In this document: piece after piece, positions 56,068 through 64,000 of the stretch
How the letters are laid out: the number at the start of each line of letters is the position of its first letter
How positions within the stretch are numbered: position 1 is the first letter of the stretch
From: Nilaparvata lugens
Taxonomy: Eukaryota; Arthropoda; Insecta; Hemiptera; Delphacidae
Direction of reading: 5' to 3'
Length of the DNA: 64,000 nt
Assembly (NCBI RefSeq): GCF_014356525.2
Contig: NC_052509.1
Span: 28,632,890 to 28,696,889, forward strand
The notes under the pieces: model-generated
What the model was told of the DNA's origin: nothing
The model's database searches: none
What the model saw: only the letters and a program-made list of their open reading frames with translations
Position numbers and translations under genes: made by a program

Positions 56068-56193
56068 TATAAGGTAGAAGAGTTTTTCGAAATTCAATTT
56101 TGAAAAGTTATTTGAGTAAATGTTTGTTTTTGGACTTGAGAGTGCTAGACAATTGAATTTAAAAGTAAAATAGATTAAAATAATATAAATAAA

Positions 56194-56195
56194 AT

Positions 56196-56285
<90 letters not shown>
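56194..56285. repeat. (TA)n microsatellite at the 3' end of NLR3
   Basis: About 90 bases of nearly pure TA repeat directly after the retroposon 3' end, likely grown from its tail. Confidence 0.92.
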
Positions 56286-56286
<1 letters not shown>

Positions 56287-56697
56287 CAGAAAACACTTAA
56301 AGTTTTGTAATAAAAATATAAATATATAATAAAATTTATTAGTCACAGAATAAAAAACTTTTGATTGCAGTGACCCAGACTACTACAATATGAATAACCA
56401 TTTGGATCAAATATAAGGAGTTACTCACATCTCTCATCAACTTTTACTTTTTATTCACAAAAAATATATATATTTTTTTATATTCAACGATACATTGCTA
56501 TCTAGTCTAGGGACTAATGAACAACTTTTTTCTGTCCTATAATGCTAATGAATACTTCATACAAGAGAATCCTCCATAGGGTCTCCTATTCAAATTCTAA
56601 TATTATTAGTACACTGCTTATGACTGTACTACACAGGTGGGTTTCACTCATTTCCACTGCTCTGCTTTTCACTGGGCACAATACACTTAAATCAGCA

Positions 56698-57855
56698 CTA
56701 GACCAGTTCAAATGGCTTCTTCCTCTTCAGCCTCCTCACCAATCCTTCATTTTCCAGCAGCTGGATTGCTTCGATGTTGTCGTGTTGGTGGAGTCGAGCC
56801 TCGTGTTTCTCTGCATGCCTCTGGATTTCGCTGCATATCAGGTCGACTTGCAGGTCTCTGTGAAGGTCGCTGTTTCTGACGAACCAAGGAGCATCAGCAA
56901 TGTTCCTCAGCACCTTGTTTTGGAAGCGTTGTATGACTTTGATATTACTGTCTTTTGAACACCCCCAAAGTTGTATACCATACGTCCATACTGGCTTTAG
57001 AATCTGCTTATACAGGAGTACTTTGTTTGGAATTGACAGGATGGAGTTCCTTCCAATCAGCCACCAGAGTCTCTTGTATTTTATTCCCAGCTCTTCTCTC
57101 TTCTTCTTAACATGGACCTTCCAGAGAAGCTTTGCATCTAAAGTCATACCTAGGTACCTGGCATCATTGGAAAATGGTACTATTTGATTGTTAATGGTTA
57201 TTGGTATGAGTCCTCTTGTTGGTAAAATTGATATGAACTGATTTTGCTTCATTGAGTTTAATCTTCCATTTTGTTGTCCAGTCTTCAATTTTTCCGAGAG
57301 ATCTTTGAAGTTTTGCTGTGGCACTTTCAATCTTGTCATCTATAGCTAATATTGCTGCGTCGTCGGCAAATGTTGCTATTGTATTATTCTCGAGACATGG
57401 TAGATCACTTATAAACAGAAGATAGAGAATCAGCCCCAAAACACTCCCTTGTGGTACTCCTGCTTTTATTTCTCCTAGTCCAGAATAAGCATCTCCATGG
57501 TTCACTCTGAAGTATCGTCCAGTTAAATATGAATGTAAGATGCCTGTGAATTGCTTTGGGAGTAACTTTTTCAACTTATTGATTAGTCCTTCATGCCAGA
57601 CTCTATCAAAAGCTTGACTCACATCCAGAAATGCTGCAGGACAAACTTTTTTCTCTTCCAACGACCTTTCTATTATATTTACAATCCTGTGTACCTGATC
57701 AATTGTTGAATGTTTTTTCCTGACGTCAAATTGATGATCTGGTATCAATTTATTTCTTTCAATAATCAGAGTCAGCCTTTTCAACAATATTCTTTCAAAT
57801 AGTTTTGACATTACTGGAAGCAAAGATATTGGCCGGTATGATGAGATGTTGTGAT
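56698..57855 (-). pseudogene. NLR4 ORF2, reverse transcriptase and C-terminal domain
   Basis: Minus strand from 57855: ISSYRPISLLPVMSKLF, FLDVSQAFDRVWHEGL, GVPQGSVLGLILYL and ATFADDAAIL (catalytic ADD near 57380). One frameshift near 57215. The thumb and C-terminus follow: RYLGMTLDAKLLW, ILKPVWTYGIQLWGC and APWFVRNSDLHRDLQV, ending FELV and a stop at 56698-56700. The NSDLHRDL block is a strong Jockey-clade marker. Confidence 0.87.
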
Positions 57856-57975
57856 TAGGGTTACTACCCGTTCTATATAATAAAGTATTGTACTTTATTT
57901 GGAAGTCTTGTACTTTATACTTTGTAAGCAAGATAAAGTACACAAAAATACTTCATTTTGCACAATAAAGTTCCA

Positions 57976-59270
57976 CCGGGTGCTTCAAAAAAATGTATAC
58001 ACACTTTAAACAATCATAGTTTTACCGCTCTACAAGGCTAATGTTATATTTCTTCGCCAGGTGGCAGCATAATCACATGGCGGACGTACGTTTGAGTTTT
58101 GAAGAACGTAAGCAGGTTATTAAGTGGTACTGGAAGTTTGAGAATGTAAATGAAGTTCAAAGACAGTGGAGAAGGGAGTATGATACAGAACCACCTTCAA
58201 GATTAACAATTACACGCATACGAGACAGATTAGAAGTTCATGGAACAGTGTGTGATGTGCATTAAGGTCATTCAGGTCGGCCTCGAACAGCTACAAGTGA
58301 TGAGTCATCAACGGCAGTCTTGGAACTGTTTCAACGGTCTCCTAACAAATCTTCAAGGCAAGGGGCACGTGAAAGTGATGTAAGTGCTAGCAGCGTGCTA
58401 CGCATTCTGAAGAGAGGCAAGTATTGTGTTTACATTCCAATGCAGGTGCAACAGCTAAATGACGACGATCCAGATCGAAGGTTGCAATTTTGTGAATGGA
58501 TTCAGGAGATGGTGATACGTGAACCAGGATTTATGGGTAGCATCATTTGGTCGGATGAAGCCCAATTCAAACTTAATGGAACTGTCAATAGGCACAATTA
58601 TTGTGTTTACTGGGGTGAAGAAAATCCTCACATTACAATTGAAAAAGCTGTAAATTTGCCTGGTGTAAATGTGTGGTGCGGTTTGTCTTCAAGGGGACTC
58701 ATTGGACCTTTTCAATTTGAAGGCACTGTAACTGGTATTAATTACCTAACAATGCTTGCTGATTCCATATTTCCTGCCATTCGTGCATTATACGGTAATG
58801 ATGATTTTTATTTTCAACAAGATGGTGCTCCGCCGCACTATCACAGGGACGTACGAGCTTACCTGGATCAAAATTTGCCAGGCCAGTGGATAGGACGCAG
58901 GGGGCCAATCGAGTTTCCAGCACGCTCTCCAGACCTTATACCACTGGATTTCTTCTTGTGGGGCACAGTAAAATATGAGGTGTACAAACGTAAACCACAT
59001 AACCTAGACATTCTTTAGAATGAGATTCAAGCAGTGTGTAGAGAAATCTCATTGGACGTTTTGATACGATGTACAGAATCAGTGGTGACTCGAACTCAGA
59101 ATTGTATTGATGCTGCAGGTCACCAATTTGAACAGTATTAACATTTGTTATTTATGTTTCATTTACATTGGACTTTCAGCTTTCTATTTTCCTGAAATTT
59201 AACTTTGTAGAACGGTAAATAAATTTTCTATGAAAGTTCAAAGTGTTTATACATTTTTTAAAGCACCCGG
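57976..59270 (+). mobile_element. Mariner-like element A, 1,295 bp
   Basis: Ends CCGGGTGCTTCAAAAAAATG and the inverted complement (ttttttaaagcacccgg), TIRs about 32 bp. Flanks are ca (57974-57975) and ta (59271-59272), so one target base has probably mutated. It holds one transposase gene. It stands directly next to element B2, with only TATA between them. Confidence 0.87.
58077..59141 (+). pseudogene. Element A transposase (IS630/Tc1/mariner superfamily)
   Basis: Starts MADVRLSFEERKQVIKWYWK at 58077 and runs 355 codons in a single frame to TAA 59139-59141, broken only by TAA at 58263-58265 and TAG at 59016-59018. An N-terminal helix-turn-helix and HSGRPRT linker are followed by the catalytic blocks IIWSDEAQF, FQQDGAPPH (D at 58821) and ARSPDLIPLDFFLWG (D at 58932), 36 residues between the last two Asp. 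No frameshift, so it is young. Protein similarity to the B transposase is limited to the catalytic core. Confidence 0.88.
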
Positions 59271-59274
59271 TATA

Positions 59275-61417
59275 CAGGGTGATTCATAATTATGGTAAAA
59301 TATTTTAATACGTGATAGTAGAGGTAAAAATAAGAAAAAAAGTTCATATAAACATATATCCATAAACGCTTCATTAGCGAGCTATACAGGGTGAAAGATT
59401 TCGCCCGGAATTCAGTTCCTCTGGTGAAATACACCGATGCTGAATTGTTTGGGGTCTAGTTTTTGGAAAACTTATGCTGGATTCATATGGAAAAATATCT
59501 GAAAATTGAATAGAACTAGTCTGGAAGCTGTAGTGTGAGTAGTTTTTGAGAAAAAAATTGAAATATGCAAAAAATTTAAGTAGAAAAACACAGACTTCTA
59601 CGTTTGATGCCCAATAACTTTCTTTAATGACCAGTAAACAAATATTTTTTCGCAATAAAAATTGTAGAGAATTTAATTCTGAAAAGAATTATGTAAGCTG
59701 TGTAAACTAAATTCGAATAAAAGTTGAATAAATAAAATGTATTCTTATTTGTAGTACATTACACCATAAAAATTTGCTGTTTTATGAGGAGAGAACTAAT
59801 AACTCATAGGTTGTAGCTGATTGCAAATAAAATATTCGGTTTTTTATGAAAAGTTTTTCTTATATGAAAGTAGCTATAATAATATATATAAAGTAGTAAT
59901 AGTTAAATGACATTAAACTTATACCAAAAGACTAGTTAGATTATGCCATTAAGCCTGGGAGGAAGCTCAAACATAAGTAGATGATCTCCTATGATTCCTG
60001 CCCAAATTTTTACTGAAAACTGATGTTGTGAAAGATTAGGATTGATGGCATGAGGATTCTCAGCTGCCCAAATATGTTGGTTGTGGACGTTAACGATAGC
60101 AGTTCTTGTAAAGTGTGCCTCGTCGGTAAATAAAACGGTTGTTAAAAAGTTTAGGTAAACAATTTTCACTAAATAAAACCATTGGCAAATACTAGCACGG
60201 GGAATACAGTCTCATGGCAATAGAGTATGAACTTTCTGGAGGTGGTACGGTATGGATGTAATATCTGCTATTTTAGTATCCTCCAAATAATAGATTGATT
60301 GACATTAAACTGCACTGACAATTCTCTTGTGCTCTTCTCTGGATGTTCATAAATTTCATTAAGAACTTGTTCTTCTAACTCAACAGTCATAGTAGATCGG
60401 GGTCTGCCTGCATAAATGTGCTCTTTGGATATCAAAGAATCTGTTTCAGACAGACGTTGATGAATAGTGGCAAAAAACCTTGAACTTGGACATATTCGGT
60501 TAGGAAAGTTCTCTTGATACAAACGTCTTGCTTCAGTACTATTACAGTAGTGTCCCACTCCATACTTTAAATGCATGTCAGCTAATTCGGAGTACGAATA
60601 ATGTCTAAGATTACCTGCCATTTTTTAAAAAGTTAACACTCAACACGAAAGCAAAGTGGAATGGTTACAAATAACTGGTTAATAGATTAAACAAAAAACA
60701 CAGCGCGGTTACAGTAGGCCTAACTTACAATTTGTTTTTTTTTTGTTCAACAGTGAGCTAAAGTATTTCTGAAAATAATTTTCAGCTGATAATTTCATTT
60801 GAATATTTTCTTATTTAAAACATAATAAATCAGCTGTTTTAAAACAGCTGTTATTAAAATCCATGTTTTATTTGCAATCAGCTACAACCTATGAGTTATT
60901 AGTTCTCTCCTCATAAAACAGCAAATTTTTATGGTGTAATGTAGTACATAAGAATACATTTTATTCAACTTTTATTTGAATTTAGTTTACACAGCTTACA
61001 TAATTCTTTTCAGAATTAAATTCTCTACAATTTTTATTGCGAAAAAATATTTGATTACTGGTCATTAAAGAAAGTTATTGGGCATCAAACGTACAAGTCT
61101 GTGTTTTTCTACTTAAATTTTTTGCATATTTCAACTTTTTTCTCAAAAACTACTCACACTACAGCTTCCAGACTAGTTTTATTCAATTTTCAGATATTTT
61201 TCCATATGAATCCATCATAGGTTTTTCAAAAACTAGTCTCCAAACAATCCAGCATAGGTGTATTTCACCAGAGGAACTTGATTCCGGGCGAAATCTTTCA
61301 CCCTGTATAGCTCGCTAATAAAGCGTTTATGAATATATGTTTATATGAACTTTTTTTCTTATTTTTACCTCTACTATCACGTATTAAAATATTTTACCAT
61401 AATTATGAATCACCCTG
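59275..61417 (-). mobile_element. Mariner-like element B2, internally deleted
   Basis: Same ends as B1 (CAGGGTGATTCATAATTATG), TA flanks at 59273-59274 and 61418-61419, TIRs about 550 bp (59275-59832 and 60870-61417). Oriented opposite to B1. The terminal motif recurs inside at about 59383 ('tatacagggtgaaag'). The transposase gene is deleted at its 3' end. Confidence 0.9.
59936..60621 (-). pseudogene. B2 transposase, C-terminal catalytic part deleted
   Basis: Begins at 60621: MAGNLRHYSYSELADMHLKY, then HYCNSTEARRLYQENFPNR and FFATIHQRLSETDSL, to a stop near 60268. A frameshift follows and the frame resumes at about 60169 with FLTTVLFTDEAHFTRT (first Asp) and IWAAENPHAI, ending at NGII near 59940. 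From there it jumps to the 3' UTR, so about 430 bp including the second and third catalytic Asp are absent. The intact N-terminus clarifies the frameshifted start of B1. Confidence 0.87.
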
Positions 61418-61439
61418 TATAATAAAGTACGAGGAAATC

Positions 61440-61785
61440 AAAACATTTTAGGTTGGTAGAGTGGCGGAAACTGTTGGATTTTAACTAAATATTGGCTACA
61501 TTTTTTCAGTGCATGTGATGCTGATGAGTTCAAGAATTTGTATAAAGTGGTTTCATATTTACTCTCTATCCCTGCCACTTCAGCATTTGTGGAAATGGTT
61601 TTTTCGGTGATGAATAATAAGTGGAGAGATGAGAGGAGCAAAGCATCTTTGAATCTCATAAGAAATCAACTAATGATTTATTTCAATTTGTTGATTGCAA
61701 AGACGCTTTGCAGCTCTTGACCAGTAACAATTATTTATTGATGATGGCCAAAAGCAATAAGAAATATATTTTCAAGAATAATTAA
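61440..61785 (+). pseudogene. hAT transposase, C-terminal dimerisation domain
   Basis: Open from about 61480; the recognised part starts at ACDADEFKNLYKVV and continues SYLLSIPATSAFVEMVFSVM, NNKWRDERSKASLNLIRNQL, the hATC signature (LSIPATSAFVE.VFS). One frameshift near 61690 moves the tail to DCKDALQLLTSNNYL and AKSNKKYIFKN, with stop TAA at 61783-61785. A splice-acceptor-like ttttttcag precedes the domain. The rest of the transposase is missing from this copy. Confidence 0.82.
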
Positions 61786-61913
61786 TTTTATTAAATTTTT
61801 TATCAAATTTAAAATCCATTATTGAACTCATTTTGTATTCCATTATATTCATGTATTGTATTTTGAATATCCATTCAAAATTACTTTATTTGCATGGGCT
61901 ACTTATAAAAGTT

Positions 61914-62384
61914 ATTAAAAACATAAAGCACCCTTTATTTTTTTCCAGGAGCACATCCAAGCTCTAGAATCAAAAAATAATACTCAATAATCAGCCTTGT
62001 GGAGCACTTGATAGAGGAAAACCATAAATATATTGATATGAATGCTGATATGAAGATTTTAAACGTTGGAAGCAAAAGCAGTAAATTAAATTAATGTAAA
62101 AGAAGATTTCATATCTACACTACAGCAAAATTAAATAGTAATAAACTAATAAATATCATTCAATTCGATTAAGATAATCCCATTTTTGATAAAATTATGC
62201 AAACCAAGAAATAGAACATAATATGGAGGATAGTCTTATATGTAAATAAATTAGTCAATACTTTTTTATTTATTTATTCTTTTTTCAGTTGAACTTGAAA
62301 ATGGCTGAAATAAGCTGAAACCGGTCGTTCTTTTAAAATATTTTTAATATTTCATATAAATAAAGGGTGCTTTATGTTTTTAAT
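61914..62384. mobile_element. MITE, 471 bp
   Basis: Inverted ends 'attaaaaacataaagcaccc' and 'gggtgctttatgtttttaat' (about 27 bp in total). Internal 'gctgaaaccggtcgttc' near the right end. No ORF. It lies in the 3' region of the hAT element. Confidence 0.82.
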
Positions 62385-63001
62385 TAATCATTATAATTTT
62401 ATTTTGAGAAGTACACATATCTTTGGCCAGAGTGCATTTTTTTTGCATTAAATTTCTTAATCTTGTGTACCTCAAATTATTTTGCAATAGCCTAGAGTTG
62501 ATTAAATTGTTGCAGAGTAACAATATTAGGCTATGCATTTTTTCAAGGAGTATAACTTACATTTTGAATTTATAAGACTGACTCTAAAACTTCTTGGATT
62601 GAATAAAATAAATTATGTTTTGTTTTCATAATACTATATTAAACAATTCTTCTGTATGAGCGTGTGCTTTGTAACAAATGAAATTAATTTATCTTCTTAA
62701 TGATTTATGATTATCATTCTCGTCATACCAGTATGTAATCAATAACTTTCCAAGCTATTATGTTCTTATTTGGATGAATCGAATTATTCTATCAATAATT
62801 ATAATGGATTTTAATAGTAATCAGTGATATTCATGTCAATAATGTGTCTTCTTGTGAGTATATCAGAATGCTACAAAATTCTGACTTTTTTAATATACAG
62901 GTAAAAATGACATGTACTTTATTTAAACCTAATGTACTATATTTTTCAGGCCTATGATTACCAATGTACTTTATTTTTCTTAAAAAAAGGTGGCAACCCT
63001 A

Positions 63002-64000
63002 GTTGTGAGGCTCTTTTCCAGGTTTTGGGATCATTACCACCTCAGCTACCTTCCACATGCAAGGAACATATTTGAGTCTAAAAACGGCATTTATAATATT
63101 AGTTAATTTCACTATAGCTTTCCTTGGTAAATTCTTCAATACTACTCCTGTTATTGAATCAAATCCTGGTGCTTTTTTGTATTTAATTTTTTCTATTTCT
63201 TTCTCTACTTCATCCAGTGTAACATGTCTAAACTCTTCGCTCTCCTGAATAAAATCCTCTTCAATTTCTAGCTCATCATGATTGTGTGGTTGAAATGTGT
63301 TTACCAGATGATCAGCAAATGCTTGAACTTTTTCTGTATTGTTTCTAGCCCATGAGCCATCCTGTTTCCTAATTGGTGGTGCATGCTGAATGGGTGCTGA
63401 ATGCTTTTCAATTTCCTGGCTGCCTTCCAGAGAGAGTAGTCGGTGCTTTCATCTCCTGTTAGATTTCTCAGATAATGATTCATTGATTCATTCTTGATTT
63501 GTTGGATTTCTCTTCTAAGCTGTTGAGTTAAATGATTAAGTAGCCTTTTATCTTGTGAAGTTCTAGTTTGTTTCCATTTTTTCCTAGCTCTCCTTTTATA
63601 AGCTATCATTTCCCTCACTTCTGTTGGGTAGCTATTTCCTACACTTCTTCTTCTTAGTTGTGGGGTTTTCCACCAGTCTGCCTGTTGCACGTCAATGACA
63701 AATTTTTTCAGTTCTCCATCAAGCTGTTCCATGCTTCTCAATGGTACATCAAGGATTATTTTTTCTTCCAGCATCTGCTGGAATCCTTCCCAGTCTGTAC
63801 GGGTATTAACAAGCCCTGGTCGTTCATTTTGTTTTTGTATTTTAGTTTCACTCAGCTGTAGAAGAATTGGAGAATGGTCAGAATCAAGGTCGAAACTTTC
63901 CTCAATACTCAAGTAGTTGAACCTCACATTTTTAATTAAGAAGAAATCTATTAGGTCTGGAAATTTTTGCATATCTGAGGGCCAGTAGGTTGGTTTTCCG
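63002..64000 (-). pseudogene. NLR4 ORF2, endonuclease end and linker (partial)
   Basis: From the window edge: GKPTYWPSDMQKFPDLIDFF (end of endonuclease), LDSDHSPILLQL (the SDH active-site block), a long basic linker (YKRRARKKWKQTRT) and, after a frameshift near 63390-63430, EKEIEKIKYKKAPGFDSITG (start of RT), WKVAEVVMIPKPGKEPHN to 63002. Continues beyond 64000. Confidence 0.85.

Larger units (their letters stand above)
46642..56103 (+). pseudogene. NLR3 ORF2: endonuclease / reverse transcriptase, interrupted twice
   Basis: Open from 46642 to 47628: EVSLLSWNVQGLSNK, IIAISKHWMNEE, VIVLSVYRP, LCSDFNVDF, CIDNIATDI and VLSDHFAIGI are the APE endonuclease blocks (SKHW where ETW is usual). After frameshifts the RT begins with CLDIVGLNSL and, shifted near 48325, NYRPICLIYIL; LTIR-2 is inserted here. 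Resuming at 52363 it gives SKIIEKLLHSQL, RSFDMSRAFDIVNH, GVPQGSILGLLLF and YLYADDLGLK (catalytic YADD). The C-terminus reaches VGKCLY at 53580; after element B1 it finishes KVEEFFEIQF and TGA at 56101-56103. Confidence 0.87.
45158..56193 (+). mobile_element. Non-LTR retrotransposon NLR3 (CR1 type with esterase ORF1), split twice
   Basis: Same family as NLR2 (ORF1 similar end to end), better preserved. ORF1 45158-46645, ORF2 about 46642-56103, 3' end near 56193 with 'aataaaatgtg' before a (TA)n run. It carries LTIR-2 (48378-52357) in the RT domain and mariner-like B1 (53581-56067) at the last codons of ORF2. Removing both leaves about 4.6 kb, a normal CR1 length. Confidence 0.87.
57856..63001 (+). 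mobile_element. hAT transposon, nested and truncated
   Basis: Ends TAGGGTTACTACC and, inverted, TAGGGTTGCCACC, flanked by 8-bp duplications gttgtgat (57848-57855) and gttgtgag (63002-63009, one mismatch). Both termini carry repeated GTACTTTAT boxes (57890, 57910, 57933 inverted, 61422 inverted, 62914, 62966), likely transposase-binding sites. Only the C-terminal part of its transposase remains (61440-61785). Two mariner-like elements (57976-61417) and a MITE (61914-62384) sit inside. Confidence 0.87.
56440..64000 (-). mobile_element. Non-LTR retrotransposon NLR4 (Jockey type), split by a hAT element
   Basis: Minus-strand element; the 3' end is near 56440-56460 (gaataaaaag on the minus strand). 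ORF2 occupies 56698-57855 and 63002 to beyond the window edge, and the gap is a hAT transposon (57856-63001). The two halves rejoin cleanly: VVMIPKPGKEPHN then ISSYRPISLLPVMSK. The window ends inside the endonuclease domain (PTYWPSD). Confidence 0.85.

Noticed and set aside
56053..56346. 97-codon minus-strand frame rich in IY repeats
   Set aside because: Translation of the (TA)n tract at 56194-56285.

Overview
This window reads as arthropod nuclear DNA: AT-rich, intron-bearing, no operons, and dominated by transposable elements stacked inside one another. The long-TIR repeats, CR1/Jockey retroposons and Tc1/mariner-like elements fit a hemipteran insect such as a planthopper, but that species-level guess is inference only. 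I see no rRNA, tRNA, CRISPR array or prokaryotic feature.

Host genes. The last three recognisable exons of a plus-strand IFT122 homologue (intraflagellar transport complex A) lie at 1298-1497, 14243-14407 and 15068-15187. The 12.7-kb intron between the first two is almost entirely one antisense Helitron (1800-14125). A second host gene, on the minus strand, is represented by a clean 3'-terminal exon at 39381-39590 that I cannot name. A decayed minus-strand gene of a transposon-like family (SDN-GQNKN / GHTH-EAD motifs, DUF7869-like) lies at about 16400-18600.

Transposon nests. (1) 1800-14125: Helitron whose Rep-helicase gene is broken by an almost intact PHD-finger-ORF1 non-LTR retrotransposon (2362-7233, 5-bp duplication), by a 5'-truncated non-LTR fragment (8919-9378), and by an internal deletion of the helicase core; its leader holds a mariner-like derivative (11582-13340), which itself holds a microsatellite repeat. 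(2) 26130-34090: CR1-type retroposon with an esterase ORF1, split by a 3,969-bp long-terminal-inverted-repeat element (27026-30994). (3) 45158-56193: a second CR1-type copy, split by a 3,980-bp long-TIR element (48378-52357) and by a mariner-like element with ~550-bp TIRs (53581-56067). (4) 56440-64000: a Jockey-type retroposon on the minus strand, split by a hAT element (57856-63001, 8-bp duplication) that itself carries two mariner-like elements end to end (57976-59270 and 59275-61417).

Most notable. Three otherwise dissimilar elements (27026-30994, 48378-52357, 36038-37286) share AG[T/C]CCAG termini, long inverted repeats and a 5-bp AT-rich target duplication, with no coding capacity. They look like one non-autonomous class whose transposase source is not in the window. 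Several nested insertions can be removed on paper so that the flanks rejoin in frame, so the order of insertion can be read directly. The remaining long stretches (1-1290, 22609-24838, 31-kb flanks, 38255-39380, 41000-43200) are AT-rich with no supported gene.
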